Source: Avibacterium volantium
GTDB taxonomy: Bacteria; Pseudomonadota; Gammaproteobacteria; Enterobacterales; Pasteurellaceae
Assembly (NCBI RefSeq): GCF_900635775.1
Contig: NZ_LR134167.1
Coordinates: 591,001-655,000, forward strand
DNA length: 64,000 nt
Reading direction: 5' to 3'
Shown: piece by piece, positions 46,099 to 58,017 of the stretch
Numbering within the stretch: position 1 is the first letter of the stretch
Layout of the letters: each line of letters opens with the position of its first letter
Program-made: the position numbers and the translations under genes
The notes under the pieces: generated by a model
What the model was told of the DNA's origin: nothing
What the model saw: only the letters and a program-made list of their open reading frames with translations
Database searches by the model: none

Positions 46099-47970
46099 TT
46101 AAGATTTAAGTAAGGCTAACACATCTTCCACATTATTTGTGGTGGTCAGTGTTGCAATCGCTTCTTCGCTGTCTAAGGCGTTAGTGATAGCAGTTAGCAC
46201 TTGAATATGTTCATTATTGCGCGCGGCGATACCAATCACTAATTTGGCTACGCCGTCTTCTTCCTCAGTAAAGCGTACGCCTTCAGGATATTGACATACT
46301 ACAATACCTGTTTTCAATACGGCATCTTTTGCATCAATCGTACCGTGTGGCACGGCTAAGCCTTCGCCTAAGTAAGTGGAAACTAATTCTTCGCGTTCAA
46401 ACATTGCGTCCACATAACTTGGCAACACGAAACCTGCTTTCACTAATTGTTCGCCAGCAAAACGAATGGCATCTTGTTTATTTTCCGCTTTTAATCCTAA
46501 GAAAATTTGATCCGCACTAAGGTTGAAGGTTGCACCGTCCATTTCTGCCACTTCTACGCTGTCTGCCGATTTTGCGGCTGCTTCTGTGAAATGTGCTTTT
46601 AATTCATTCACCAAATTATCATAGAATTTATTATCTAAGAAATTGGTTAAAGAAAGATGCATTGCATTTGGCACTTGTTTTTGTGCGCGTAAGGTTAAGT
46701 CTTGGTGCGTAATCACTAATCTTGCATTATCTGGTAAGTCATTGATTGCACAGTTCGCCACATCAATTGGCAAGCCTGCATCTTTCACTTTTTTGCGCAG
46801 CATACTTGCACCCATTGCGCTTGATCCCATTCCAGCATCGCAAGATACAAAGATTTTTTGTAAGCCTTTGTAATCGGTTACTGGTTTTGCCACATCGCCT
46901 TTCATTGCTTTTGATGCAGCTTGAGCTTCTTCTAATTTATCTGAAGTATCTTCTTTTTGAATTTTTAAGAAGAATGCAGCGATAACAAAAGAAACAACGG
47001 TCGCTAATGCCACTGAACAAAGCACGCCAAAGATAGATTGTGAAGGTGTCATTGCTAATACCGCAATAATTGAACCCGGTGAAGCTGGCGCAATAAGCCC
47101 TGCATTAAATAATACCAAGGTAAATACGCCAGTCATTCCCCCTGCAATAACCGCGATTAATAAACGTGGATTCATTAATACATAAGGGAAATAAATTTCG
47201 TGAATCCCACCGAAGAAGTGGATCACAGCCGCCCCACCTGCGGTTTGTTTCGCTGAACCTTTACCAAATAAAATATAGGCTAATAATACCCCTAAACCTG
47301 GGCCTGGGTTTGCTTCAATCAAGAAGAAAATAGATTGACCAAGTTCTTGTGATTGTTGAATACCTAGCGGAGAGAAAATGCCGTGGTTAATCGCATTATT
47401 TAAGAAAAGGATTTTCGCAGGTTCAACAAAAATAGAAGTGAGTGGCAACAAATGTGCTTGTACTAATACATCTACCCCTGCCGCCAAGGTTGTGGAAAGC
47501 ACTTTCACCGCAGGGCCTACCACTAAGAAGAATAAAATAGCAAGCAACATTCCGATAATACCTGATGAAAAGTTATTCACCAGCATTTCAAAACCGCTCT
47601 TGATTTTACCATCAGCCCAACGGTCGAAGTGTTTAATTGCCCAACCACCTGTTGGTCCTGCAATCATTGCACCAAGGAACATTGGAATATCTGTCCCAAT
47701 GATTACCCCTGCTGTTGTGATCGCACCTACAACCGCACCACGATCGCCACCGACTAATTTCCCCCCTGTATAACCAATTAATAATGGCAATAAATAGGTG
47801 ATCATCGGGCCAACAAGTTTACCTAAGGTTTCATTTGGAAACCAACCTGTTGGAATAAAAAGTGCGGTGATAAATCCCCAAGCAATGAATGCCCCAATAT
47901 TTGGCATCACCATATTTGACAAAAAGCGTCCAAAACTTTGGACTTTCAGTTTTGCATTTGCTGATAACAT
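46099..47970 (-). CDS. mtlA: PTS mannitol transporter, EIICBA
   Basis: The 623-residue protein imports mannitol and phosphorylates it. Order of domains: membrane IIC (about 1-340, starting [24 protein letters not shown]); IIB (about 375-465) with the phospho-cysteine in [14 protein letters not shown]; and IIA (about 480-623) with the phospho-histidine in [14 protein letters not shown] start at ATG 47970 ([11 protein letters not shown]) behind GAGG, not at the upstream frame from 48024. Upstream lie three perfect CRP sites. mtlD follows after about 67 bp. H. influenzae lacks this operon; several other Pasteurellaceae have it. Confidence 0.96.
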   Translation of the reverse strand: MLSANAKLKVQSFGRFLSNMVMPNIGAFIAWGFITALFIPTGWFPNETLGKLVGPMITYLLPLLIGYTGGKLVGGDRGAVVGAITTAGVIIGTDIPMFLGAMIAGPTGGWAIKHFDRWADGKIKSGFEMLVNNFSSGIIGMLLAILFFLVVGPAVKVLSTTLAAGVDVLVQAHLLPLTSIFVEPAKILFLNNAINHGIFSPLGIQQSQELGQSIFFLIEANPGPGLGVLLAYILFGKGSAKQTAGGAAVIHFFGGIHEIYFPYVLMNPRLLIAVIAGGMTGVFTLVLFNAGLIAPASPGSIIAVLAMTPSQSIFGVLCSVALATVVSFVIAAFFLKIQKEDTSDKLEEAQAASKAMKGDVAKPVTDYKGLQKIFVSCDAGMGSSAMGASMLRKKVKDAGLPIDVANCAINDLPDNARLVITHQDLTLRAQKQVPNAMHLSLTNFLDNKFYDNLVNELKAHFTEAAAKSADSVEVAEMDGATFNLSADQIFLGLKAENKQDAIRFAGEQLVKAGFVLPSYVDAMFEREELVSTYLGEGLAVPHGTIDAKDAVLKTGIVVCQYPEGVRFTEEEDGVAKLVIGIAARNNEHIQVLTAITNALDSEEAIATLTTTNNVEDVLALLKS

Positions 47971-48065
47971 AATTAACCTCATTAATTGTGAAGTGAGTTG
48001 TGTCCATTTAATGAACGAAAGCATAGCAAAGGCAAAATCAAAGCCAAAATTTTTAAGTTTAAAAA

Positions 48066-48165
48066 TGTGAACTAGATCACAAGATATTTTTGGGTATACA
48101 AAAGTAAAATGTGATGAAGATCACATAATTTTATTGAGGTGGAATTTTATGTGATCTATATCACA
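48066..48165. promoter_or_regulatory. Three CRP sites upstream of mtlA
   Basis: TGTGA-actaga-TCACA (48066-48081), TGTGA-tgaaga-TCACA (48110-48125) and TGTGA-tctata-TCACA (48150-48165) are each perfect core matches. Their centres are 44 and 40 bp apart. E. coli mtlA likewise has several CRP sites. The rest of the gap to the ssb terminator shows no gene. Confidence 0.9.
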
Positions 48166-48261
48166 TAAATTTATTGTAGAAAGTGTAGAGAAGGATTTAT
48201 TTCATCAATGTTATATTGAGAAATAAAATAGGTAAAAAGGGATATTGAGATTTTACAAAGA

Positions 48262-48296
48262 AAAACAAAAACTGCTTGGTGCTCACCAAGCAGTTT
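48262..48296 (-). terminator. Terminator after ssb
   Basis: On the minus strand AAACTGCTTGGTG-agc-ACCAAGCAGTTT forms a long stem followed by TTGTTTTT. Confidence 0.85.
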
Positions 48297-48304
48297 GGAG
48301 TGAA

Positions 48305-48841
48305 TTAGAAAGGAATATCATCATCTAATGGCACGTCATCAATCACTGGCTGTGGCGCAGGTGTTGCTTGTGGTGCGGCTCTTTGTGCTTGATATGCGGG
48401 CTGTGTAGGTTGAGCATATTGATTGCCCCCTTGTTGAGCTGCATAGCCACCACCTTGTTGGGCATATCCCCCGCCTTGCGGTGCATAGCCGCCTTGAGTA
48501 CGTTCTGCGCGGCTGTCTAACATTTGTAGCACATCGCCTTGGATTTCCGTGGTGTAGCGATCTTGGCCATTTTGATCTTGCCATTTGCGCGTTCTTAAAC
48601 GCCCTTCAACATAAACTTTTGAACCTTTGCGCAAATATTCACCCACAATTTCAGCTTGACGGCGATAGAACACAATGCGATGCCATTCGGTGATTTCACG
48701 GCGTTCACCGGTGTTTTTATCCATCCAGCTTTCACTGGTTGCTACGCTAATGTTCGCCACAGCTTCGCCATTTGGCATTGTGCGAATTTCAGGATCGTTT
48801 CCTAGGTTTCCTACGATAATAACTTTGTTTACTCCAGCCAT
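48305..48841 (-). CDS. ssb: Single-stranded DNA-binding protein
   Basis: SSB coats single-stranded DNA in replication, repair and transformation. The 178-residue protein has the OB-fold (about 1-110, [23 protein letters not shown] to QMLDS). A flexible Gly/Gln linker with short repeats of the type [18 protein letters not shown] follows. The conserved acidic tip DDDIPF recruits partner proteins. It is divergent from uvrA. The shared region carries a LexA box and a CRP-S site, so both SOS and competence control are likely. Confidence 0.97.
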   Translation of the reverse strand: MAGVNKVIIVGNLGNDPEIRTMPNGEAVANISVATSESWMDKNTGERREITEWHRIVFYRRQAEIVGEYLRKGSKVYVEGRLRTRKWQDQNGQDRYTTEIQGDVLQMLDSRAERTQGGYAPQGGGYAQQGGGYAAQQGGNQYAQPTQPAYQAQRAAPQATPAPQPVIDDVPLDDDIPF

Positions 48842-48930
48842 AAATTCCTCTGTCTGATGTTAATTACGATAAAATTTTCGCTATTTTGCCCTAAAAAAAG
48901 AGAAAAAGCTATTAGTTCCAGACAAATAAA

Positions 48931-48946
48931 CTGGATATTTGCACAG
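48931..48946. promoter_or_regulatory. LexA (SOS) box between ssb and uvrA
   Basis: CTG-N10-CAG with an A/T-rich centre (GATATTTGCA) fits the LexA consensus. E. coli also has a LexA box in this same ssb-uvrA region. Confidence 0.75.
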
Positions 48947-48956
48947 TTATTTCAGA

Positions 48957-48978
48957 TTATGCGATAATGATCGCAAAA
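48957..48978. promoter_or_regulatory. CRP-S competence site between ssb and uvrA
   Basis: TTATGCGATA-atga-TCGCAAAA matches the 22-bp CRP-S consensus at nearly every informative position, including both GCGA/TCGC cores. ssb is a member of the H. influenzae Sxy/CRP competence regulon. The centre lies about 127 bp from the ssb ATG and 44 bp from the uvrA ATG. Confidence 0.85.
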
Positions 48979-49011
48979 TTATCTTAAATTGCTTGAACAG
49001 ACGAAACGATT

Positions 49012-51840
49012 ATGGAAAAAATAGAAGTGCGTGGGGCGAGAACCCATAATTTAAAAAATATTAATCTGACGATTCCGCGTGATAAATTGATTGTGATTAC
49101 AGGGCTTTCTGGCTCGGGGAAATCTTCACTGGCCTTTGATACCCTTTATGCCGAAGGGCAACGCCGTTATGTGGAATCCCTTTCTGCGTATGCGCGCCAG
49201 TTTTTATCGTTAATGGAAAAGCCAGATGTGGATCATATTGAAGGGCTATCCCCTGCGATTTCCATTGAACAAAAATCCACCTCGCACAATCCACGTTCTA
49301 CGGTGGGTACGATCACGGAAATTCACGACTATTTGCGTTTGCTATTTGCTCGTGTGGGCGAACCGCGCTGCCCAAATCATCATATTCCGTTAGCGGCGCA
49401 AACCATTAGTCAGATGGTGGATAAGGTGCTGGCATTGCCGGAAGAAAGCCGAATGATGCTGCTCGCCCCTGTGGTGAAAGATCGCAAAGGGGAACATATT
49501 AAAATTTTAGAACATATTGCCGCGCAAGGTTATATCCGCGCTAGAATTGATGGGGAAATTTGCGATCTTTCTGATCCACCAAAATTAGAATTACAGAAAA
49601 AGCACACCATTGAAGTGGTGGTGGATCGCTTTAAAGTTCGTCCAGATTTAGCAACCCGCTTAGCGGAATCCTTTGAAACAGCGTTAGAACTTTCTGGCGG
49701 CACGGCAGTGGTGGCGAATATGGACGATCCGAAAGCGGAAGAACTGCTGTTTTCCGCGAATTTTGCTTGTCCGCATTGTGGTTATTCCGTGCCTGAACTC
49801 GAGCCGCGTTTATTTTCCTTTAATAATCCTGCGGGGGCTTGCCCGACTTGTGATGGCTTGGGGGTTCAGCAATATTTTGATGAAAAACGCGTGGTGCAAA
49901 ATCCAAGCATTTCCTTAGCAGGTGGGGCGATTAAAGGTTGGGATCGACGTAATTTCTATTATTACCAAATGCTGACTTCCCTCGCCAAACACTATGGCTT
50001 TGATGTGGAAAGCCCGTTTGAAGATTTACCAAAAAAAATTCAGCACATTATTTTGCACGGTTCAGGCAAAGAAGAAATTGAATTCCAATATATGAACGAC
50101 CGTGGCGATGTGGTGCTACGCCGCCATAGTTTTGAAGGCATTCTCAATAATATGGCACGCCGTTATAAAGAAACAGAATCAATGTCTGTGCGTGAAGAAT
50201 TGGCGAAAAATATCAGTACGCGTCCTTGTAAGGATTGCGGTGGCTCGCGTTTACGCCCTGAAGCGCGTAATGTTTTTATTGGCGAAACAAATCTGCCTGA
50301 GGTTTCCGAAAAGAGCATTGGTGAAGCCTTTAATTTTGTGGATAGCCTTACCCTAAGCGGACAGCGCGCGCAAATTGCCGATAAAATTCTCAAAGAAATC
50401 AAAGAGCGCTTGCAATTTTTGGTTAATGTGGGGCTGAATTATCTTTCTCTTTCTCGTTCTGCCGAAACCCTTTCTGGTGGTGAAGCGCAACGTATTCGTC
50501 TAGCTAGCCAAATTGGTGCTGGCTTGGTTGGCGTGATGTATGTGCTTGATGAGCCTTCCATTGGCTTGCACCAACGAGATAATGAGCGCTTACTTAACAC
50601 CTTGATTCACTTAAGAAATTTAGGTAACACAGTGATTGTGGTGGAACACGATGAAGATGCTATTTTGAGCGCAGATCACATCATTGATATTGGCCCTGGT
50701 GCTGGTGTGCACGGTGGTAGCGTGGTAGCGCAAGGTACAGCACAAGAAATTATGCAAAATCCAAACTCACTGACGGGGAAATTCTTATCAGGCAAAGAAA
50801 AAATAGAAATTCCAAAAAAACGCACCGCACTTGATAAAGAAAGAATCTTAAAACTCAAAGGCGCTTCGGGCAATAATCTGAAAAATGTCAATTTAGAAAT
50901 CCCTGTGGGCTTGTTTACTTGTGTAACAGGCGTATCGGGGTCGGGTAAATCTACGCTGATTAACGATACCCTATTCCCACTGGCGCAAAGTGCTTTAAAC
51001 CGTGCGGAAAATGCGCAAGCCGCACCGCATAAATCTATTCAAGGATTAGAATTTTTTGACAAAGTGATCGATATTGATCAAAGCCCAATTGGACGTACAC
51101 CGCGTTCCAATCCTGCCACTTACACGGGCTTATTCACACCAATTCGCGAATTATTCGCAGGCGTGCCAGAATCCCGTGCGCGAGGCTACAATCCCGGTCG
51201 ATTTAGCTTTAACGTGCGAGGCGGACGCTGTGAAGCCTGCCAAGGAGATGGGGTAATCAAAGTGGAGATGCACTTTTTACCTGATGTTTATGTCCCTTGT
51301 GATCAATGCAAAGGAAAACGTTACAATCGCGAAACCTTAGAAATTCGTTACAAAGGCAAAACGATTAACCAAGTGTTGGATATGACGGTGGAAGAAGCGC
51401 GAGAATTTTTCGATGCCATTCCGCAAATTGCGCGCAAATTGCAAACCTTGATGGACGTGGGACTATCCTACATTCGCCTAGGGCAATCTTCCACCACCCT
51501 ATCTGGCGGTGAAGCGCAACGGGTGAAATTGGCGACCGAGTTATCAAAACGCGATACGGGAAAAACCTTGTATATTCTTGATGAACCCACAACTGGCTTA
51601 CATTTTGCGGATATTAAACAGCTCCTTGAAGTGCTACATCGCTTGCGTGATCAGGGCAACACCATTGTGGTGATTGAGCATAATTTAGATGTGATTAAAA
51701 CCGCAGACTGGATTGTGGATCTTGGCCCTGAAGGGGGAAGTGGCGGTGGTGAAATTATTGCTACAGGAATGCCAGAGCAAGTGGCGAAAGTGAAAGGCTC
51801 GCACACAGCACGGTTTTTAAAACAAATTCTTGCAAAGTAA
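49012..51840 (+). CDS. uvrA: Excinuclease ABC subunit A
   Basis: UvrA is the damage sensor of nucleotide excision repair. The 942-residue protein (E. coli 940) contains two ABC ATPase modules. Walker A motifs are [12 protein letters not shown] (about 31) and [13 protein letters not shown] (about 640). Two LSGGEAQR signatures are present. Zinc modules appear in [17 protein letters not shown] and [23 protein letters not shown]. The UvrB-binding region (about 130-200) is present. It is divergent from ssb and shares its LexA box. A hairpin follows 100 bp downstream. Confidence 0.97.
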   Translation: MEKIEVRGARTHNLKNINLTIPRDKLIVITGLSGSGKSSLAFDTLYAEGQRRYVESLSAYARQFLSLMEKPDVDHIEGLSPAISIEQKSTSHNPRSTVGTITEIHDYLRLLFARVGEPRCPNHHIPLAAQTISQMVDKVLALPEESRMMLLAPVVKDRKGEHIKILEHIAAQGYIRARIDGEICDLSDPPKLELQKKHTIEVVVDRFKVRPDLATRLAESFETALELSGGTAVVANMDDPKAEELLFSANFACPHCGYSVPELEPRLFSFNNPAGACPTCDGLGVQQYFDEKRVVQNPSISLAGGAIKGWDRRNFYYYQMLTSLAKHYGFDVESPFEDLPKKIQHIILHGSGKEEIEFQYMNDRGDVVLRRHSFEGILNNMARRYKETESMSVREELAKNISTRPCKDCGGSRLRPEARNVFIGETNLPEVSEKSIGEAFNFVDSLTLSGQRAQIADKILKEIKERLQFLVNVGLNYLSLSRSAETLSGGEAQRIRLASQIGAGLVGVMYVLDEPSIGLHQRDNERLLNTLIHLRNLGNTVIVVEHDEDAILSADHIIDIGPGAGVHGGSVVAQGTAQEIMQNPNSLTGKFLSGKEKIEIPKKRTALDKERILKLKGASGNNLKNVNLEIPVGLFTCVTGVSGSGKSTLINDTLFPLAQSALNRAENAQAAPHKSIQGLEFFDKVIDIDQSPIGRTPRSNPATYTGLFTPIRELFAGVPESRARGYNPGRFSFNVRGGRCEACQGDGVIKVEMHFLPDVYVPCDQCKGKRYNRETLEIRYKGKTINQVLDMTVEEAREFFDAIPQIARKLQTLMDVGLSYIRLGQSSTTLSGGEAQRVKLATELSKRDTGKTLYILDEPTTGLHFADIKQLLEVLHRLRDQGNTIVVIEHNLDVIKTADWIVDLGPEGGSGGGEIIATGMPEQVAKVKGSHTARFLKQILAK

Positions 51841-51909
51841 AAAGAACAAAATAAAAGTGCGGTAATTTTTTCAGCAGATTTGATAAAAAATTTCTGTTAT
51901 CAATGCTGA

Positions 51910-53034
<1,125 letters not shown>

Positions 53035-53047
53035 TTTGCAATGTTAT

Positions 53048-53092
53048 AAAAGTGCGGTCAAAAAATGCTAAAAATTTGACCGCACTTCTTTC
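53048..53092. terminator. USS dyad between mreB and mreC
   Basis: AAGTGCGGT (53050-53058) and ACCGCACTT (53079-53087), extended by TCAAA/TTTGA, form a strong stem inside the mre operon. The T-run after it is broken (CTTTCT), so it probably lowers mreCD expression relative to mreB rather than ending it. This is inference. Confidence 0.7.
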
Positions 53093-53104
53093 TGAGCCAT
53101 ATTA

Positions 53105-54151
53105 ATGAAACCGATCTTTGGAAAAGCTCCCTACCTTGGCATTCGTTTAATTTTTGCCGTGATTGCTTCTATTGTGCTGATTTTATTTGATGGGCAAACC
53201 AACACAATGATAAAAGCACGTAGCATAATGGAAACAGCAATTGGTGGCGTTTATTATCTTGCCAACACCCCTAGAACCGTATTAGACGGTGTGTCTTACA
53301 ATCTTGTTGATACCAACAAATTACAAATCGAAAACAAAGTCCTAAGAGAACAACTGCGCGAAAAAAATGCCGACTTACTGTTATTGGATCAACTAAAAGT
53401 AGAAAACCAACGCTTACGTTTATTGCTAAATTCGCCATTGCGTACAGATGAATACAAAAAAATCGCTGAGGTTTTAACCGCAGAAACTGATGTTTATCGC
53501 CAGCAAGTGGTCATTAACCAAGGGGAAAATGACGGTGCTTATGTGGGGCAGCCGGTTATCGATGAAAAAGGTGTAGTTGGGCAGATTATTTCTGTAGGAA
53601 GCAACACCAGTCGCGTGCTGTTACTAACGGACGTTACCCATTCCATTCCTGTGCAAGTATTGCGTAATGATGTGCGTGTGATCGCCAGTGGTACAGGGCA
53701 CAGTGATGAACTCACCCTAGACAATGTGCCACGCTCAGTGGATATTGTGAAAGGGGATTTACTGGTTACATCTGGGCTAGGTGGACGTTTCCTTGAAGGC
53801 TACCCTGTCGCCATTGTGGAAAATGTATCGCGTGATGGAAAGAATTATTTCGCTACTATCACAGCGAAACCACTCGCATCGATTGAGCGTTTACGTTATG
53901 TCTTACTTTTATGGCCAACCAATGAAGATATGCGTAAAGTAAATTCTAGTACGCCAGAAGATGTGCGCAAAGCCGTTCGTCAGCGTCTTGAAACTCAGAA
54001 AAAGCAAGAAATTGTGCAACCGTCTATGACAGCGGAAGAGCCAGAAGAAAAACCATCAACTCCAACTTTAGAGGAGATTCATACGGAACAAATGGAAATG
54101 CCTTCTGAACCTGTTGATCCTGAATTGCAACATTATCGAGAGGAAGATTAA
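53105..54151 (+). CDS. mreC: Rod shape-determining protein MreC
   Basis: The 348-residue bitopic protein has one N-terminal membrane helix (about 13-30). A coiled coil follows (about 70-105, NKLQIENKVLREQLREKNADLLLLDQLK), then two beta-barrel domains (about 110-275) containing GENDGAYVGQPVIDEKGVVGQI and LLLTDVTHSIPVQ. The C-terminal tail (about 290-348) is acidic and Glu/Pro-rich. It links MreB to the periplasmic wall-synthesis enzymes. Its TAA overlaps the mreD ATG (TAATG). Confidence 0.96.
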   Translation: MKPIFGKAPYLGIRLIFAVIASIVLILFDGQTNTMIKARSIMETAIGGVYYLANTPRTVLDGVSYNLVDTNKLQIENKVLREQLREKNADLLLLDQLKVENQRLRLLLNSPLRTDEYKKIAEVLTAETDVYRQQVVINQGENDGAYVGQPVIDEKGVVGQIISVGSNTSRVLLLTDVTHSIPVQVLRNDVRVIASGTGHSDELTLDNVPRSVDIVKGDLLVTSGLGGRFLEGYPVAIVENVSRDGKNYFATITAKPLASIERLRYVLLLWPTNEDMRKVNSSTPEDVRKAVRQRLETQKKQEIVQPSMTAEEPEEKPSTPTLEEIHTEQMEMPSEPVDPELQHYREED

Positions 54152-54639
54152 TGCGAGGTCGTGCTGTTTTACAATTATTGTTTATTGTATCCACCTTTTT
54201 AATTGCAATGGTGTTAGAAATTGCACCTTGGCCAACTAGCCTGCATAATTTCAAGCCTGCGTGGTTATTGTTGGTCTTAACTTATTGGATCTTAGCAATG
54301 CCTTCAAAAATTAGTGTCGGTACAGCATTTCTTATGGGAATTGCTTGGGATCTTGTACTCGGTTCAACCTTGGGAATCCACGCGTTAGTGCTTTCTATTT
54401 TTGCTTATTTGCTTGCAGTGAATAGTGTATTAATCCGGAATTTATCTTTATGGATGCAAGGAATATTTGTTATTCTCGCTGTTTTTGGTGTAAGAATAGG
54501 AATTTTTATCGTTGAGCTATTCTTGCATAGTGCAGTCTTTAATTGGCAAGAGATTTTTGGCGCAATTACCACTGGCGTATTATGGCCTTGGATATTCTTG
54601 TTATTGAGAAAAGTAGCAAAGCAATTCCATATTGGATAA
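54151..54639 (+). CDS. mreD: Rod shape-determining protein MreD
   Basis: The 162-residue inner-membrane protein has about five or six helices: LLFIVSTFLIAMVLEI, PAWLLLVLTYWILAMP, GTAFLMGIAWDLVLGSTLG, LVLSIFAYLLAVN and later ones. The motif GIAWDLVLGSTLGIHAL is diagnostic for MreD. It is translationally coupled to mreC and completes the elongasome scaffold genes. A terminator follows. Confidence 0.95.
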   Translation: MRGRAVLQLLFIVSTFLIAMVLEIAPWPTSLHNFKPAWLLLVLTYWILAMPSKISVGTAFLMGIAWDLVLGSTLGIHALVLSIFAYLLAVNSVLIRNLSLWMQGIFVILAVFGVRIGIFIVELFLHSAVFNWQEIFGAITTGVLWPWIFLLLRKVAKQFHIG

Positions 54640-54667
54640 TACTGCTAATGAATTAGAAATAATTTAG

Positions 54668-54720
54668 ATCTCTTTTAATTGGATAAACTTAATTAGTAAA
54701 TTAAATTGAAAGAGATTTTT
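54668..54720 (+). terminator. Terminator after mreD
   Basis: ATCTCTTTTAATT pairs with AATTGAAAGAGAT (one G-T pair) across a 23-nt loop, followed by TTTT. Confidence 0.7.
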
Positions 54721-54791
54721 ATTGTTGAATAAGAAATATAACAAAAACCAGTAAAGTTTTCAGATGTAATAGAATTATAAAAGAAAAAGAG

Positions 54792-54867
54792 TGGTGGGCG
54801 ATACCGGTCTCGAACCAGTGACCCCCTCCTTGTAAGGGAGGTGCTCTCCCAACTGAGCTAATCGCCC
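54792..54867 (-). tRNA. tRNA-Val(TAC), copy 3 of the array
   Basis: The 76-nt cloverleaf on the minus strand has acceptor GGGCGAT/ATCGCCC and anticodon loop CTTACAA between CCTCC and GGAGG (TAC). CCA is encoded. Confidence 0.96.
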
Positions 54868-54935
54868 GACAGAATGCTATTTCTAGCTATCGGATTTAAC
54901 TTTGTGAAAAGTTAAACTGGGAACTTAAACTAGCG

Positions 54936-55011
54936 TGGTGGGCGATACCGGTCTCGAACCAGTGACCCCCTCCTTGTAAGGGAGGTGCTCTCCCAACTGA
55001 GCTAATCGCCC
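54936..55011 (-). tRNA. tRNA-Val(TAC), copy 2 of the array
   Basis: Sequence is identical to the other two copies, with an encoded CCA. The spacers between copies differ, so the array arose by old duplication rather than recent unit copying. Confidence 0.96.
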
Positions 55012-55050
55012 ACGTTAGTTTAAGCGTTACAACACAAGTCCTTAAAAAAG

Positions 55051-55126
55051 TGGTGGGCGATACCGGTCTCGAACCAGTGACCCCCTCCTTGTAAGGGAGG
55101 TGCTCTCCCAACTGAGCTAATCGCCC
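55051..55126 (-). tRNA. tRNA-Val(TAC), copy 1 of the array
   Basis: This copy is the first transcribed of the three and is identical to them, with encoded CCA. The array is divergent from gltX; in E. coli the gltX region also carries a valU-type tRNA-Val cluster, so the neighbourhood is ancient. Confidence 0.96.
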
Positions 55127-55302
55127 TTGTGTCGTGGGTTGGCATTATAAGTGTTCTCAAAACACAGTCAATAAGTTTTTGCATATTTTTGTTTAAGTGT
55201 TGCAAAAATAAACATAAACTTGCTTTTTTTATCGTGAATTAGATGAACTCATAGTACAATACCGCCGATTTAATTTTACTGTAAACAAAGGTTATAAATA
55301 AA

Positions 55303-56745
55303 ATGAAAGCAGAACCGCTATTTAATTTAGATCCGTCCGTGAAAGTTCGTACTCGCTTTGCGCCTAGCCCAACAGGCTATCTGCACGTTGGCGGTGCTAG
55401 AACCGCACTATATTCTTGGCTATTTGCAAAACATAACCAAGGTGAATTTGTATTACGCATTGAAGATACTGATTTAGAACGTTCTACGCCAGAAGCCACG
55501 CAAGCTATTTTAGAAGGAATGGAATGGCTTAACTTAGCTTGGGATCACGGCCCTTATTACCAAACGAAGCGCTTTGATCGTTACAATCAAGTGATTGATC
55601 AAATGCTTGAACAGGGCTTGGCTTATCGTTGTTATTGTTCAAAAGAGCGTTTAGAAAATTTACGCAATGAGCAAGAAAAAAATAAAGAAAAACCACGTTA
55701 TGATGGCTATTGCTTACATCACGCGCCTGAGAATCCAGATGCTCCTCACGTTGTACGTTTCAAAAACCCACAAGAAGGTTCGGTAGTATTTGATGATGCC
55801 GTGCGTGGACGCATTGAGATCAGCAACAGTGAGCTTGATGATTTAATTATTCGCCGTACTGATGGCTCACCAACATATAACTTCTGCGTAGTGATTGACG
55901 ACTGGGATATGGGCATTACACACGTTGTACGCGGCGAAGACCATATTAACAATACCCCACGTCAAATTAATATTTTGAAAGCGTTAAATGCGCCAATTCC
56001 GACATATGCGCACGTTTCAATGATCCTAGGTGATGACGGACAGAAATTGTCTAAACGCCACGGTGCAGTGAGCGTAATGCAATATCGCGATGATGGCTTT
56101 CTCCCTGAAGCCTTGCTTAACTATTTAGTACGCTTAGGTTGGGGGCACGGCGATCAAGAGATTTTCTCCGTAGAAGAAATGATCAAGCTATTTGAATTAA
56201 CTCAGGTAAGCAAATCTGCCAGCGCATTTAACACAGAAAAATTGTTATGGTTAAACCATCATTATATTCGCGAATTACCACCTGAATATGTGGCTAAACA
56301 CCTTGCTTGGCATTATCAACATCAAGGCATTGATACCAGCAATGGGCCCGCATTAAGTGAGATTGTTGTAATACTCGGTGAGCGTTGTAAAACTTTAAAA
56401 GAAATGGCGACTGCAAGCCGTTACTTCTTTGAAGATTTTGATCATTTTGACGAAAGTGCGGTGAAAAAACACTTTAAATCTGGGGCGGCTGAAGCACTTG
56501 AAAAAGTCAAAGAAAAATTGACCGCACTTTCTCAATGGACGGCTGAGCCAATTCACCAAGCCATTGAACAAACAGCGGAAGAACTCGGCGTAGGAATGGG
56601 CAAAGTGGGAATGCCATTGCGTGTTGCGGTAACTGGTGCAGGGCAATCTCCATCTATGGACGTTACCCTAGTTGGCATCGGGCGCAATCGCTCCCTCGCC
56701 CGCATTCAAAAAGCCATTGATTTCATCAAGGCAAAAAACGCCTAA
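55303..56745 (+). CDS. gltX: Glutamyl-tRNA synthetase
   Basis: GltX charges tRNA-Glu. The 480-residue class-I synthetase has the HIGH-like motif [17 protein letters not shown] and the KMSKS-like motif KLSKRHGAV (about 250). The glutamate/tRNA-acceptor region is [13 protein letters not shown], and a helical anticodon-binding C-terminus follows (about 330-480). No frame problems are seen. An opposed USS pair (near 56455 and 56520) lies in its 3' part. It stands between the tRNA-Val array and tRNA-Ala. Confidence 0.97.
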   Translation: MKAEPLFNLDPSVKVRTRFAPSPTGYLHVGGARTALYSWLFAKHNQGEFVLRIEDTDLERSTPEATQAILEGMEWLNLAWDHGPYYQTKRFDRYNQVIDQMLEQGLAYRCYCSKERLENLRNEQEKNKEKPRYDGYCLHHAPENPDAPHVVRFKNPQEGSVVFDDAVRGRIEISNSELDDLIIRRTDGSPTYNFCVVIDDWDMGITHVVRGEDHINNTPRQINILKALNAPIPTYAHVSMILGDDGQKLSKRHGAVSVMQYRDDGFLPEALLNYLVRLGWGHGDQEIFSVEEMIKLFELTQVSKSASAFNTEKLLWLNHHYIRELPPEYVAKHLAWHYQHQGIDTSNGPALSEIVVILGERCKTLKEMATASRYFFEDFDHFDESAVKKHFKSGAAEALEKVKEKLTALSQWTAEPIHQAIEQTAEELGVGMGKVGMPLRVAVTGAGQSPSMDVTLVGIGRNRSLARIQKAIDFIKAKNA

Positions 56746-56839
56746 TATAAAGCGCTTAATATTTAAGCTAGCGAATGAATGCAGTGAATTTAATATTGAC
56801 AGCGTTCATTCTGCTAATTATTATAAACGACATATTTAC

Positions 56840-56915
<76 letters not shown>

Positions 56916-56921
56916 GATTTT

Positions 56922-56958
56922 AAAGCCTTGAAAGAAATTTCAAGGCTTTTACTTTTTA
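56922..56958 (+). terminator. Terminator after tRNA-Ala
   Basis: AAAGCCTTGAAA-gaaa-TTTCAAGGCTTT is a 12-bp stem followed by TACTTTTT. It may also act on the convergent fbpC transcript through its A-run. Confidence 0.88.
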
Positions 56959-56989
56959 TAGCCTATATAATATTCTAATCTTCAACACA

Positions 56990-58015
56990 TTATTTTTCAG
57001 CAAAGATTACTCCACTTTCTTTCTCATATAATACTTGAACCCTCGCACCTAGGGGCAAAGATTGTTGGCTTGTAATGATGAGTTCTAAGCCAGCCATTTC
57101 CACTTGATATTTATAATAAGCACCTAGAAAACGTTGTTGGCGAATAATGCCGTTGGCTTGTGTTGGGGTATCTGCCACGCGTAATTGTAGCTGTTCGGGG
57201 CGGATTGCGAGATAACTCGGTGCTTGTTGCGATTGATGCGTGGAACACAAATGCACGCCAAGTAGCGATTGGCAACGCTGATCATCAATAGGGTGGCAAG
57301 GCAGATAATTCATTTCCCCCAAAAAATTGGCGACAAAAGGGCTGTTTGGCTGTTGGTAAACCGTGCTTGGCGCGCCGATTTGGCAGATTTTTCCTTGGTT
57401 CATTACCGCTAATTTATCCGCAAAGAGAAAGGCTTCTTCTTTGCTATGGGTAACGAAAATGGCGGGAATATGCTGTTGTTTTAGAATATGGCGAATTTCT
57501 TCGATCATTTGATGACGAACTTGGCTGTCAATGTTAGAAAAAGGCTCATCAAGCAATAATAATTTGGGCTGACAAGCTAGCGCGCGGGCAATGGCAACGC
57601 GCTGTTGTTGCCCGCCCGAAAGCTCGTGGGGATAGCGTTTTTCTAACCCTTGCAAATGCACAAGTGCGGTCATTTTTTGTAAGGTTTTTGCTTGCTCGCT
57701 TTTATTTATTTGATGCAAACCAAATAGAATATTTTCTGCCACGGTTAAATGGGGGAAAAGGGCATAATCTTGAAAGATCAGCCCTATTTCTCGCTCATTC
57801 GCCTCAAGATGTTGAATTTCTTTGTCTTGCAGACGAATATTACCTGCACTTAGCGGAATTAATCCTGCAACGGCTTTGAGCAAGGTGGTTTTTCCGCAGC
57901 CACTTGCACCGAGCAAACACACAATATCATCATTTTCTATGGATAAATTAAGATCTTGCAAAATGGGCTGATTGTTATAGCAGCAGGTTAAATGGGTAAT
58001 ATCTAAGGTATTCAT
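56990..58015 (-). CDS. fbpC: Ferric iron ABC transporter ATP-binding protein
   Basis: The 341-residue ATPase powers iron import with FbpA and FbpB. It has Walker A GASGCGKTTLLKAVAG (about 35-50), signature LSGGQQQRVAIARALA, and Walker B LLLLDEPFSNID. A C-terminal TOBE-like domain (about 240-341) follows. It starts two bases after the fbpB stop. The FbpC/AfuC/CysA-like subfamily is plain from the length and TOBE domain; the iron role comes from the neighbouring FbpA. Confidence 0.9.
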   Translation of the reverse strand: MNTLDITHLTCCYNNQPILQDLNLSIENDDIVCLLGASGCGKTTLLKAVAGLIPLSAGNIRLQDKEIQHLEANEREIGLIFQDYALFPHLTVAENILFGLHQINKSEQAKTLQKMTALVHLQGLEKRYPHELSGGQQQRVAIARALACQPKLLLLDEPFSNIDSQVRHQMIEEIRHILKQQHIPAIFVTHSKEEAFLFADKLAVMNQGKICQIGAPSTVYQQPNSPFVANFLGEMNYLPCHPIDDQRCQSLLGVHLCSTHQSQQAPSYLAIRPEQLQLRVADTPTQANGIIRQQRFLGAYYKYQVEMAGLELIITSQQSLPLGARVQVLYEKESGVIFAEK

Positions 58016-58017
58016 TA

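Noticed and set aside
49097..49294. Minus-strand frame inside uvrA
   Set aside because: It is a shadow frame opposite the first ATPase module with no coding features.
54792..55126. Three direct repeats considered as a mobile or integration site
   Set aside because: They are three normal tRNA-Val genes with different spacers, no integrase and no flanking foreign DNA.
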